The notes under the pieces: model-generated | The model's input: the letters and a program-made list of their open reading frames with translations, nothing else | Told to the model about the DNA's origin: nothing | Database searches by the model: none | Shown here: positions 51,892-61,150 of the stretch, in pieces | How positions within the stretch are numbered: position 1 is the stretch's first letter | How the letters are laid out: each line of letters opens with the position of its first letter | Made by a program: the position numbers and the translations under genes | From: Bog-473 sp963787485 | GTDB taxonomy: Bacteria > Actinomycetota > Acidimicrobiia > Acidimicrobiales > RAAP-2 | NCBI GenBank assembly: GCA_963787485.1 | Contig: CAWBDF010000006.1 | Coordinates: 186,001 to 250,000 of the forward strand | Direction of reading: 5' to 3' | DNA length: 64,000 nucleotides

Positions 51892-52757
51892 CGGCCCGTC
51901 AGCCGCTCGTCGCCATTACGGGCGCCACCGGATACCTCGGTTCGGTCCTCGTCGACGCATTCGGCGCGGCCGGGTATGCCGTCCGCCGTCTGGTCCGGAC
52001 CCCGCGGCCCGGGAGCGAGGACCGCTTCTTCGACCTGCATTCCGCGGGAGAGACGGACCTCCTCGACGGCGTGGACCTGCTCGTGCACTGCGCCTACGAC
52101 ATGAGCTTGACCAAGAGGGCGGACATCTGGGAGTCGAACGTCTTCGGCACCCAGGCGTTGTTCGACCAAGCCGTCGCCAGGGGGGTGGAGCGCACGATCG
52201 CGCTGTCGTCGATGTCGGCGTATGCGGGGACCCGTCAGCTCTACGGCCGGGCCAAGCTGGCGACGGAGGTTGCGGCGCGGGCGCGCGGGCTGTCCGTCGT
52301 GCGTCCGGGCCTGGTCTATGGACCCCGGTGGGGAGGGATGGCCGGCACGTTGCGCCGCTTGGCCCGGCTGGCGGTACTGCCGGATTTCGGACCGCGGGCG
52401 CGGCAGTTCACCGTTGCGGAGCGGGACTTCGCGACCGCCGTGGTGGCTTTGGCCGGGGCCGAACGACTGCCCCTTGTCCCGGTCGGCCTCGCCCATCCCG
52501 ACCCGGTCCCCTTTCGGGAGCTCCTCGTGAGCTTCGCAACCGGCGCAGGCGCGCCTCCGCCCCGCTTCGTCCCGGTTCCCCCGATGGCTGTCTACAGTGC
52601 CCTGCGAGCCGCGGAGCTCCTTCCGGTGGCGTTACCGGTCCGAGCGGACTCGCTCCTCGGACTCGTCCGACCTGCCCCGGCTGTCCCTCACCTCGAGGTT
52701 CTCGGCGAGCTCGGAGTGGTGCTCCAACCGTTCAGCCCGGAAGACGGGCCCCGCTGA
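51888..52757 (+). CDS. SDR-family NAD(P)-dependent reductase/epimerase
   Basis: 289 residues. AITGATGYLGSVLVDAFGAA is the cofactor motif, ALSSMSAYAGTRQLYGRAKL holds the catalytic Ser and YxxxK, and VVRPGLVYGPRWGG is the usual post-catalytic strand. Translationally coupled to the GMC oxidoreductase (ATGA), so the two probably act in sequence: one oxidises, the other reduces or epimerises the same sugar. Convergent with the large membrane-protein gene 39 bases downstream. Confidence 0.83.
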   Translation: MTARQPLVAITGATGYLGSVLVDAFGAAGYAVRRLVRTPRPGSEDRFFDLHSAGETDLLDGVDLLVHCAYDMSLTKRADIWESNVFGTQALFDQAVARGVERTIALSSMSAYAGTRQLYGRAKLATEVAARARGLSVVRPGLVYGPRWGGMAGTLRRLARLAVLPDFGPRARQFTVAERDFATAVVALAGAERLPLVPVGLAHPDPVPFRELLVSFATGAGAPPPRFVPVPPMAVYSALRAAELLPVALPVRADSLLGLVRPAPAVPHLEVLGELGVVLQPFSPEDGPR

Positions 52758-52796
52758 CTACTCGGTCAGGGAGGCACGGCGGCGTCTGACGCGAGC

Positions 52797-55700
52797 TCAG
52801 CCGTCGACCCGGCGCAAAGTGTGCCCATCGGAGACCAGCACCACCCGGGAGCCCTTGCCGAGGAGGTGGGTGGGGAGATCGACGTTCTGCGCCGCCGGGG
52901 TCCGTTCCAGGTCGGAGCGCCAGACCGTGCGGTCACCGTGTCTGACCTCGACCTGGGCGGCCACGGGACCCGCCGCGGCGAGCTGTACCTGGGCCACGGA
53001 ACGGCCGGTGGTGGCCGTCGTGATGGAGAGCTCCGGGGGAGGCGTCCAGTCCTTGAGCGACGCCACGGTGGCCAAGGTGGCGCCCAGGGCGAAGAGCGCC
53101 AGGCCCAGGCCGCCGAGTAGGACCTGTCGTCGGGAGTGGCGGGGCCTGCTCGAGGGAGGTGGGGCCGACGGGGGCGGGGACGGCGGCGTCTCCGGTCGGT
53201 CGGCGACGGACCACATGTCGATGACGGTCCGCGGGTCGAGACCGTTGTCTTCCACCAGGGCCACCAGGTCCAGGAAGCCGACCACGTCCTCGAAGGCGGC
53301 CGCCTCCGTGGCCAGCTCGGCCAGGTTCTCCAGTCGGGCTGCCGCTTCGTGGGTACGGCCAGCCTCGAGCCAGGCCCGATACCCCGTGCGGTCGGCCACG
53401 ATCCGGACGGCATCGCCTGGGTTGGTGGTCTCCATCTGCGGACGAAGCCGCGCCAGCGTTCTCGACAGTCGCGTGGCGCCCGTCAACGACTTTCCCGTGA
53501 GCCCCGCTTCGAAGGCATGATCGAGGGCCACGCCGAGCGGAACGTCGTGCTCTTCGGCCCAGGCGGCGAGGCAGGAGACGGAGGCCGGACCGATGCCGCG
53601 CTTGGGCCGATTGAGGATGCGTCGGGTCGAGACCTCGTCGTCAGGGTCGACGAGAATACGGATGTAGGCGAGCACGTCCTTGACCTCGCGGCGCTCGTAC
53701 AGGGTGGGGACGGACGCCACCGTGACCGCGCCGGTGCCAGACAGCGCCGTCGCCTCGAGCGGCACGGACGGTGAGCCCGAGCCGTTGGAGTCCAGGTCGT
53801 GAACTGGAGTGGCCGAGAGCGGTGGCACCGGGGGGCCGGCGGAGCCTCGGTGGAGGAATTTGTCGTCAGGGCCCTGGTCACGAGGGTGCCAGCTCGGTGG
53901 ACGCAGGCTCAACACGAGGAGCACGAAGAGAACCGCGACGGCGACGGGCTCGGGACGGACGCCCACCAACCGGATGAGGAACGCGCCGAAAATTCCGCTC
54001 ACCAGTGCACCCACCACGCCGCAGAGAGCCAGATGCTCCGGGTCGTGGACGGGCCGGCGACGGCTCAGCAGCCTGCGGAGCCATGACGCGGCGACCAGCG
54101 CGGCCAACACGAAGACGCCCGCGTTGAGACCGGATCCTCCCACGGGGGGACCCGCGGGAGCAGGGCGAGCGGCCGGGGGGAGCAGACTCGTCACGTCGTA
54201 GACCTTGATCGGACCATTGTCGTAAATGCGCTTTGCGAACCCATACGAGTCGAATTTGTCGAGCTGGGCCCTGGTGAGGCGACCTGAAGGCTCGCCGGGA
54301 GCGATGTAGGTGCCATAGAGAGGGAGCCCCTGGGCGAGGCGGTCGTCGACGACGATGTAGCGAATGTCGTCCTTGCGGATGAGGCCGATGTCGTAACGGC
54401 TGATCCGACGGTCGAAGTAGAGCAACTCCGGATTGATCAGGCCGCCTTCACCCGTGACCGCCTCCACGCCTCCGATGGCATTGAGGAGCACGCCGTTGTC
54501 TCTGTCGGCCGCGACGTGAGAACCGGCCGGGAGGTGCGTATCGGCCCAGTGAGCGAGCGCCAGGGAGGGCGAACCGTAGGACAGATCATCGGCCCCGACG
54601 CGATAAGGCCCGGGGAGGAGGCTGACGAGCGGGCCGATGCCGAAGAGCAGGCTGCCGAGGAAGACAACTGTGGCCACGCCGATCGTCGCGACGCGTTCTG
54701 CCGCTCGCCGTTCCCGTGCGATCCATCCCGCCAGCCAGGCGCCGACCACCACCGCGACGCCGAAGAAGATGAACGTGGTGGCGCGTCCGGCCACCTCCTT
54801 GCTGCTCGGCGAGACGTTGGCCAACACGGTCAATGGGTACAAGGCGGCGATGACGGCCGGCAGGTAGCGGAGTGCGCCACCGCGGATGCTCCGCTTGAAG
54901 ACCACGAGGTAGAGAGATGGCAAGAGGACGACACACCAGATGGCGGCGGAGGCCAAGATGAGGGCGATCTCCCAGTGGGGAGATACGGCACCGGAGGCGG
55001 AGGAAAAGAGCGTCCGGCTGCCGTGTCCGGTCCCCAGGGCCTCTTTGACGTCGGCGGCCGCGGCCGAGAAGAGGGGACCCAGATACGGCGCGAGCAGGTG
55101 GGCGACGTAGACGGTCCACGCCGCGCCGACGGCGAGGCCCACCGCAGCTGCGATGCCGACGATGCGGGCCTGAGCCAGCCGCCTCGTGTTGGGCTGTTTC
55201 TCCTGGCCGTTGCGCGGTGGCTCCATGCCGAGGGTCGCCGGAGATTGAGCCGGCTGCTGTCCGTCGGAAACCGGGGCCCGATCCACGGTCCGTGCTGGCG
55301 GCGTGGCGAAGAAGGCGAGGCTCGGTCGCAAGTCCTTGAGCGGGAGGCGACGCTTCGGGTGGGCCGTGAAGAAAAGTCCGAGACTCCAGACGACGAGGAA
55401 CCCCACGGTGAGCCAACCCGTGACATGGTGACTGAAGACGCCCGTGACGATCGAAGCCAGAGCAAGTAGGAAGGCTTTCCCCATCCGAGGCCGAGCAGCA
55501 TCGACGGAGAAGAAGAGGAGGTAGACCGCCGCCGCTGCGAAGGCGAGGCCAAGCGTTTCGTAGGCGTACTGGGTGTCGAACCCGTAGAATTGTGGACTCG
55601 CCGCATAGACGAGCACGCCGAGACCGCCCGCGCGCGCTGAACGACATACACGCTCGATGACGAGGAAGATCCCGAGCACGAGTACGACGCGGACTGCGGA

Positions 55701-56267
55701 GAGCACGATCAGCTGACAGACCACGAGCGGGAGACCGGTGAGCCACTTCGTTGCCGCCGTCGCCAGTTCGAGCCCCGGGTAATACGGACTCACGGGGAGC
55801 ACGCTGTTCGTCGGAAACACCGCGCGACTGTCCAAGATGCGCATGAGGGTCCCGAGGTGGATCAGCTCGTCGAAGCCGTCCAACATCAGGGGTTGGAGCA
55901 TGACGTAGGAGGCGAGAAGCCCGAGGCCGAGCGTCAGCGAGACCCATATCCGTTCGCTCCGTGCAGTGTGCGCGCCCAGAAGGCGCCATGCACACGCGGC
56001 AAATTGGAGTCCGATGCCAAAGAGGAAGAGCGGGAGAGCCGGTGACCCGTGCCCGGTACGGGCGAGGGCATCGGCTCCTCCCTGCATCAGCAGCCCCGCA
56101 CCGACCAACGCCAGCACAACGCCGAGGCGCGACGGCTCGACCGGCGGCGTCACGGGGCCGATCGCATCCTCCGTCGTCAGTCGATGAGGCCCGATGTCGA
56201 CAGGGTCGGGGAGAGGACCGACCGTGACCTTGGGGTCCTCAAGAGGAGGGCGAATTCGCTGTAACAT
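52797..56267 (-). CDS. GT-C-like membrane protein containing an in-frame UvrD/PcrA helicase fragment
   Basis: 1156 residues. Residues 45-810 form a multi-helix membrane protein with an acidic first loop (QPLMLDGFDELIHLG, Asp130/Asp133/Glu134) like GT-C glycosyltransferases, and a soluble part (YIVVDDRLAQGLPLYGTY) typical of such proteins. Residues about 855-1009 are clearly not membrane protein: TLYERREVKDVLAYIRILVD, STRRILNRPKRGIGPASVSC and RLENLAELATEAAAFEDV match the 2B subdomain region of UvrD/PcrA helicases. There is no Walker A or B motif, so no helicase activity. A proline-rich linker (PETPPSPPPSAPPPSSRP) leads to one membrane helix (QVLLGGLGLALFALGATLAT) and a small C-terminal beta-domain. 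The frame is uninterrupted throughout. Function in glycan assembly is inferred. Confidence 0.75.
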   Translation of the reverse strand: MLQRIRPPLEDPKVTVGPLPDPVDIGPHRLTTEDAIGPVTPPVEPSRLGVVLALVGAGLLMQGGADALARTGHGSPALPLFLFGIGLQFAACAWRLLGAHTARSERIWVSLTLGLGLLASYVMLQPLMLDGFDELIHLGTLMRILDSRAVFPTNSVLPVSPYYPGLELATAATKWLTGLPLVVCQLIVLSAVRVVLVLGIFLVIERVCRSARAGGLGVLVYAASPQFYGFDTQYAYETLGLAFAAAAVYLLFFSVDAARPRMGKAFLLALASIVTGVFSHHVTGWLTVGFLVVWSLGLFFTAHPKRRLPLKDLRPSLAFFATPPARTVDRAPVSDGQQPAQSPATLGMEPPRNGQEKQPNTRRLAQARIVGIAAAVGLAVGAAWTVYVAHLLAPYLGPLFSAAAADVKEALGTGHGSRTLFSSASGAVSPHWEIALILASAAIWCVVLLPSLYLVVFKRSIRGGALRYLPAVIAALYPLTVLANVSPSSKEVAGRATTFIFFGVAVVVGAWLAGWIARERRAAERVATIGVATVVFLGSLLFGIGPLVSLLPGPYRVGADDLSYGSPSLALAHWADTHLPAGSHVAADRDNGVLLNAIGGVEAVTGEGGLINPELLYFDRRISRYDIGLIRKDDIRYIVVDDRLAQGLPLYGTYIAPGEPSGRLTRAQLDKFDSYGFAKRIYDNGPIKVYDVTSLLPPAARPAPAGPPVGGSGLNAGVFVLAALVAASWLRRLLSRRRPVHDPEHLALCGVVGALVSGIFGAFLIRLVGVRPEPVAVAVLFVLLVLSLRPPSWHPRDQGPDDKFLHRGSAGPPVPPLSATPVHDLDSNGSGSPSVPLEATALSGTGAVTVASVPTLYERREVKDVLAYIRILVDPDDEVSTRRILNRPKRGIGPASVSCLAAWAEEHDVPLGVALDHAFEAGLTGKSLTGATRLSRTLARLRPQMETTNPGDAVRIVADRTGYRAWLEAGRTHEAAARLENLAELATEAAAFEDVVGFLDLVALVEDNGLDPRTVIDMWSVADRPETPPSPPPSAPPPSSRPRHSRRQVLLGGLGLALFALGATLATVASLKDWTPPPELSITTATTGRSVAQVQLAAAGPVAAQVEVRHGDRTVWRSDLERTPAAQNVDLPTHLLGKGSRVVLVSDGHTLRRVDG

Positions 56268-56468
56268 CAGTGTGCCCTCGCGCTTTGCCTCTCATTGTGG
56301 GAGCCGTTTCGGGCCTTACATCCAGCCCACGCTCCGGTGACCGCCATCGCCGCGCCACTTCAGTGGCGGTCAGAGTATGGCATGGACCCCCGGTTGCCGT
56401 GGGGCCGTGCACCGCACGTGCCCACCCTCGGTTCAGGACAGGTCGGGCCCTCCGACTAGCTGGGAGGG

Positions 56469-57677
56469 TCAGCTCTCAGGCGGCAAGCCGGAGAGCAGGC
56501 GTTCGTACAGCTGCTCGATCCGCCCTACCACCGCCGAGGCAGTGAACGAACGCGCACGCTCAAGCGCCGCGCGTCCCATCGCCGCTGCGCGCCCACGGTC
56601 CTGGACGAGCGTCAAGAGAGCACTGGACAGGGCCGGCGCCTCCCCCGGAGGAACCAGGAGCCCCGTGAACCCGTCGTCCACGAGGTCGACGATCCCTCCG
56701 CTGGCCGCTGCCACCACCGGTCGGCCGAGGGCCATGGCCTCGAGGATCACCGTGGGACAGCAGTCGGGCACGATGGAGGGGACCGCAACGACACTGGCCG
56801 TCCCTATGAGATCGATGACCGACGAGTGATCGAGCAGTCCCCGCAGTTCCACCCGGCCCTGAAGATCGAGCGGCGTGTTCTCGAGGACTCTTCCGGCCAG
56901 TACCAGGGGGGGGAGGCCGCCCAGCCGGTGCGCTTCGAGCAGCACTTCGATGCCTTTGTCTCGACTCAGGTCACCCACGAACACGATCGGGCCTTCAGGG
57001 TGCGGTGTGGCTTCGTCCACGACCAGGTCGTCAGGGATGAAGTTGGGGATGACGGCATAGGGTCTCCTGCCGGGCAGCTTCGTGTTGACCGCGACGACCG
57101 AGCTGACCGGGACGAACGCGTCCACGCGCCTGTTCCTTTTTACGCGGGCGACGGCGTTCGCCAAGACGACACTGGGGCCGACGACCGGTCCATACCAGGA
57201 CGACGCGCAGCGGAGGCAGGCGATGGGCGCGGGACCCGAACAGACCTCGTCGCCGCGCATGAGCCGCTTGGTGGCGCAGACGTGGCTGTAGTCGTGCTGG
57301 GTCATCACCACGGGCACATCCCAGCGGCGGGCCGGACCGAAAGCCGAGCCGATGCTCCAGTCGTGCGCGTGGAGGATCTCGAATCGACCGACAGCGAGGA
57401 GTCGCGCGATCTCCTTGCGGAATGCAGGGTCGCTGATCGGCATGGCGTGTGGTCGCGCCGGGTCACCGTAGATCCGGGGAAGACGTTGGCCTGTGGTCTC
57501 GACGCGATGCACAGACACGGGCCCATCGAGGGTCCTGCCCGCGACGCCGTCAATGGCGATCGTGACAACCTCGACGTGGTGCCCCCGCTCCGTCATCGCT
57601 TGTGCCAGATTCCGGACATGCTGCTCCTGTCCCCCGGCAACCGGTGGGTAGAACTGGGTGACCATGAGAACTCGCAT
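56469..57677 (-). CDS. Glycosyltransferase family 4
   Basis: 402 residues. RVLMVTQFYPPVAGGQEQHV starts the acceptor domain, HAHDWSIGSAFG and MTQHDYSHVCATKRLM (with a cysteine-containing insert, VCSGPAPIACLRC) follow, and IVFVGDLSRDKGIEVLLEA, SIVPDCCPTVILEAMALGRP (E-x7-E-like region) form the donor domain. The Cys-containing insert is shared by a GT4 subgroup and may bind metal. It follows the large membrane protein gene's promoter side by 201 bases on the same strand; that gap shows no clear promoter. Start ATG 57677. Confidence 0.85.
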   Translation of the reverse strand: MRVLMVTQFYPPVAGGQEQHVRNLAQAMTERGHHVEVVTIAIDGVAGRTLDGPVSVHRVETTGQRLPRIYGDPARPHAMPISDPAFRKEIARLLAVGRFEILHAHDWSIGSAFGPARRWDVPVVMTQHDYSHVCATKRLMRGDEVCSGPAPIACLRCASSWYGPVVGPSVVLANAVARVKRNRRVDAFVPVSSVVAVNTKLPGRRPYAVIPNFIPDDLVVDEATPHPEGPIVFVGDLSRDKGIEVLLEAHRLGGLPPLVLAGRVLENTPLDLQGRVELRGLLDHSSVIDLIGTASVVAVPSIVPDCCPTVILEAMALGRPVVAAASGGIVDLVDDGFTGLLVPPGEAPALSSALLTLVQDRGRAAAMGRAALERARSFTASAVVGRIEQLYERLLSGLPPES

Positions 57678-57841
57678 GCTCGAAGCAACCTAGACGCGGA
57701 TCACTGCGGCTATTGTCAGGAGTTCTCCATGTCTCGTTTTGGCCATTTAGGCGTTTGGATTTCGTTGTCGATTGGGAACTCTGCCGCGAGATGGGGGAGT
57801 CCTTCCAGGGGTTGTCGAAGCGCTAGTGCGGACGGACGTGG

Positions 57842-58759
57842 GTGACGGTGCATAGCGGGTCACTGATTCTCTGTTACCACCGGGTGGGGGAGGGCCACGA
57901 TGACCCGTTCCGGCTCAGCGTGACCCCTGCGAATTTCGCGGCCCACCTCGACGAAATCGCTCGGTACGGAGAGCCGTCCACCCTGGACGAGCTGGCCCTC
58001 CCGTCGCGGCGGCCTCGGGTCATGGTGACTTTCGACGACGGGTACGCCGACAATCTCACCCACGCGTTGCCAATTGCGGAAGCCAAGGGAATTCCCATCA
58101 CCGTTTTCGTGACCAGTGGTGTGCTGGGCGAGCAGGAGGGGTTCTGGTGGGACCGTCTCGGCACGCTGCTGCGAACACGTCCTTCCGCCAACCGCGAGAT
58201 CCGTCTGCCGACGACCGATGGACCCGTCCGCATCGATCTGGGGTCGTCTGCCCTCGCGGACCTTCAGTCGGTTCGTCACCATCTCCTTCCGCTTCCGGTG
58301 ACGGAGATCCATCGGGTTCTCAATACGGTCTCCGAGCAATGGGGGACCGACGCGTCACCACCTCCCGACGCGCGGCCCCTGACGCCGCCCGAGCTCGTCC
58401 AGTTGGCAGCGTCGGAGGTGGTGACGATCGGGGCGCACACGGTGGACCACGTGCGCCTGCGCGGGCTCCCGGCGCAAGAGCAGTGGGAGACGATCTCCTC
58501 CTCGCAGGAGGAACTGAAACGGTTGAGCGGTCAGGCGATCCGGCACTTCGCCTACCCCTACGGGGGCCCGGACAGCTTTGACGACCAGTCCGTGCAGGCC
58601 GTCCGCTCCCTCGGATTCGGGACGGCGTGCACCACCATTCCGGGGAACGCCCGATCGACCTCGGACTCGCACCGACTCCCTCGCCGCATGGTCATGGACT
58701 GGGGTCGCCTTCGCTTCAAGTTGAGCCTGGAGCGTTGGAGACTCGTCACCCAGCGCTGA
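57842..58759 (+). CDS. Polysaccharide deacetylase (NodB/CE4 family)
   Basis: 305 residues from GTG 57842. LILCYHRVGEG is the family entry, VMVTFDDGYADNLTHAL the metal-binding TFDDG motif, ITVFVTSGVLG the next strand, and GAHTVDHVRLRGL the HxxxH motif, followed by HFAYPYGGPDSFDD. De-N-acetylates a polysaccharide or lipid-linked sugar. No signal peptide is visible, so it probably acts on the cytoplasmic side, before export. Paired with the GT4 gene 19 bases downstream. Confidence 0.87.
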   Translation: MTVHSGSLILCYHRVGEGHDDPFRLSVTPANFAAHLDEIARYGEPSTLDELALPSRRPRVMVTFDDGYADNLTHALPIAEAKGIPITVFVTSGVLGEQEGFWWDRLGTLLRTRPSANREIRLPTTDGPVRIDLGSSALADLQSVRHHLLPLPVTEIHRVLNTVSEQWGTDASPPPDARPLTPPELVQLAASEVVTIGAHTVDHVRLRGLPAQEQWETISSSQEELKRLSGQAIRHFAYPYGGPDSFDDQSVQAVRSLGFGTACTTIPGNARSTSDSHRLPRRMVMDWGRLRFKLSLERWRLVTQR

Positions 58760-58778
58760 TATCCGACCACCACGTCGT

Positions 58779-59888
58779 ATGAGCCCGGTTCGCGTCGCCA
58801 TGGTGAGCTCTCGCTACCCGCCCCACCTGGGCGGGATAGAGACGCACGTGTACGAGGTTGCCCGGAGAATCGCCGCGCGGGGTCTCGACGTCACCGTATT
58901 GACCACCGATCTCGCCGGTGACTTGCCACCAATCGAGCACGAGGGACAACTGACGGTGCGACGGTTTGCTGCACGGCCGAGGCGGGCAGACCTCTACATC
59001 TCGCCAGCTCTTGTCCGGCAGATCAGGAAGGGAAGCTACGACCTGGTCCACGTACAGGGCGTGAACAACTTCTTGCCTCCGATGGCACTCGCCGCCGCCC
59101 AACGGTCGGGCGTCCCGACGGTAGCCACGTTCCATACCGGCGGTCACTCCAGCCGGACGCGGACCATGTTCAGGGGGGCACAGTGGCGAGCCATGCGGCC
59201 ACTGCTCCGCCGGGCGAAGGGCCTGGTCGCGGTGTGCCGCTTCGAGGCCGAGGTGTTCATCCGACGGCTTGGCGTCGAACCAGAGCGAATCCGGCTCATC
59301 CCAAATGGTGCGGAGCCACTCCCGGTCGCCGATGCGGTACCCGGGATCTCGGGCTCGCCGCTGGTGTGCTCGGTGGCTCGGCTCGAGCGCTACAAGGGCC
59401 ATCATCGACTGATCGCGGCGATGCCGGCCCTCCTCGAAGTAGCCCCCGAGGCCCACCTCGCTGTGATCGGCCGAGGCCGTTACGAGCGGCAACTTCGCCG
59501 ACTTGCCGCCCGGCTGAAGGTCGGACAAGTCGTGACGTTCACGTCCTTCGACGCAACGCAGCGCGAGGCTCTTGGTGCACTCCTGCGATCGAGCGATGTC
59601 GTCGCACTGATGAGCGACTACGAGGCGCACCCGGTCGCAGTCATGGAAGCCCTGGCCCTCGGCTGCAAGGTGGTCGTCGCCGACACCTCTGGGTTGTCGG
59701 AATTGGCCGCGGAAGGACTGGCGACCGCCGTTGCCCCGAAGACCTCCCCTCGCGTGCTGGCCGGTGTCCTCGCTCGGGCGGCGGCCGGTCCGGAGCCCGA
59801 GCCCTTCGACCTGCCCAACTGGGACGACTGTGCGGACGCGCTCTTGGACCTCTACGACGAGATCCTTTCTTCCGCCCCAAGAGGCTGA
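58779..59888 (+). CDS. Glycosyltransferase family 4
   Basis: 369 residues. VAMVSSRYPPHLGGIETHVY is a standard GT4 start; ATFHTGGHSSRTRTMFRG, VCSVARLERYKGHHRLIAAM and MSDYEAHPVAVMEALALGCK (E-x7-E) are the donor-domain motifs. Co-directional with the deacetylase gene. The following 220 bases (59889-60108) hold no gene that I can support. A 390-residue frame on the opposite strand over this gene is an arginine/histidine-rich shadow. Confidence 0.86.
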   Translation: MSPVRVAMVSSRYPPHLGGIETHVYEVARRIAARGLDVTVLTTDLAGDLPPIEHEGQLTVRRFAARPRRADLYISPALVRQIRKGSYDLVHVQGVNNFLPPMALAAAQRSGVPTVATFHTGGHSSRTRTMFRGAQWRAMRPLLRRAKGLVAVCRFEAEVFIRRLGVEPERIRLIPNGAEPLPVADAVPGISGSPLVCSVARLERYKGHHRLIAAMPALLEVAPEAHLAVIGRGRYERQLRRLAARLKVGQVVTFTSFDATQREALGALLRSSDVVALMSDYEAHPVAVMEALALGCKVVVADTSGLSELAAEGLATAVAPKTSPRVLAGVLARAAAGPEPEPFDLPNWDDCADALLDLYDEILSSAPRG

Positions 59889-60108
59889 AGCGCCACCCAC
59901 GCCTGGGCACGCCACCCAGAGACCGGCTCGGTCGAGAATTGTGGGTCCGTTGATCCTACGACCATCCCCAACGTCCGAGCTGGGGCGATTTCCGTCGAAG
60001 GGCCCTGTTGATCCCGCTGGGGGTCCCGTAACATCCGGTGCTGAGCGAGGCGATTTTGTTGGCTTTCATAATCGATACGGCGAACACGAAAAGGCGGGGT
60101 GACACGTT

Positions 60109-61150
60109 GTGACGACCCCTTTCAGCACTGTTGCCCGAGGGTCCGGGGTGCCGTCGACGGAGCGGGAGGTCCTGACCGTTTCCGTCGTGATTTGCCGCGT
60201 ACACGGAGGAGCGATGGGCGTTGCTCGTGCGATCCGTGGCATCGGTGAGCGACCAGAGTCGCGCCCCGCTCGAGGTCATCGTCTGCGTGGATCACAACGA
60301 CGCGCTGCTCGAGCGCTGCCGACTGGAGTGGGCCCCCCAGGGGAACGGCACGCGGGTGCCGGTGGTCGTCACGGCCAACAAATACGAGGGCCGTCTCGGG
60401 TCTGCCCGAAATTCAGCTGTTGAGGTCGCAGGGGGCGACATCGTGGCCTTTCTGGACGACGATGCATGGGCGGACCCGGATTGGCTGGCCCGGCTCGTCG
60501 TGCCCTACGGCGATGCTTCCGTCGTCGCCGTAGGCGGAGCTCCGGTGCCGGAGTTCGAGGCTGCCAGGCCCAGCTGGTTCCCGCCCGAATTCGACTGGGT
60601 GTTCGGATGCGCCTATTCCGGTCTTCCTGAGGAGCAGGGTCCCGTCCCCCGGCTCATCGGCGCCAACATGTCGGTGCGGCGTTCAGCGCTCGCCGAGATC
60701 GGGGGTTTCCACTCCGACAACCATGACGACATGGACATGTGCCATCGCCTGAAGCATCTGCGTCCGGCGGACGAGATCATCTACGAGCCCGCGGCGCAGG
60801 TCCACCACTTCGTCCCAGCAGTGCGAACGACGTGGTGGTACTTCTGGCGACGCTGCTTCTTCGTCAACCGAGGGAAGGTCGAAGCCTTCCGCCAGATGGA
60901 GGGTGCGGCCAATCGGTCGGCCGACGTCGGTTTCGTGGCCCGCTCGTTGTCCCGTGGCGTGTCGAGAGGACTCCGCCAGGCAGCTCGGGGAGACGCCTGG
61001 GGTGCGGCAAGGGCCGCGTCCATCGTTGCCGGTGTCGTCCTGGCGGGCGGCGGTCACGTTGCCGGAACGTGGCAATGGCATCGGTCGACGTCACGACCAG
61101 CTCGTCGGAACGTCAGCTCAAGGAGGCACGAGTGGTTGCAGAACCCGTAG
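60109..61150 (+). CDS. Glycosyltransferase family 2 (frameshifted near its start)
   Basis: The main frame (usable start 60221) has FLDDDAWADPDWLARLV (DxD-type acidic triad), RLIGANMSVRRSALAEIGGF and HHFVPAVRTTWWYFWRRCFF, typical of GT2 enzymes, but lacks the first GT2 strand. That strand is in the other frame from GTG 60109: REVLTVSVVIC, and removal of one C at 60195-60196 gives SVVICAYTEERWALLVRSVA, a normal GT2 start. The restored protein is about 347 residues. Probably a sequence error. It ends 19 bases after the start of the JmjC-like gene. Confidence 0.78.

Noticed and set aside
58746..59915. 389-codon minus-strand frame over the GT4 gene at 58779
   Set aside because: Biased composition with no motif; the plus-strand frame is a complete GT4 enzyme.
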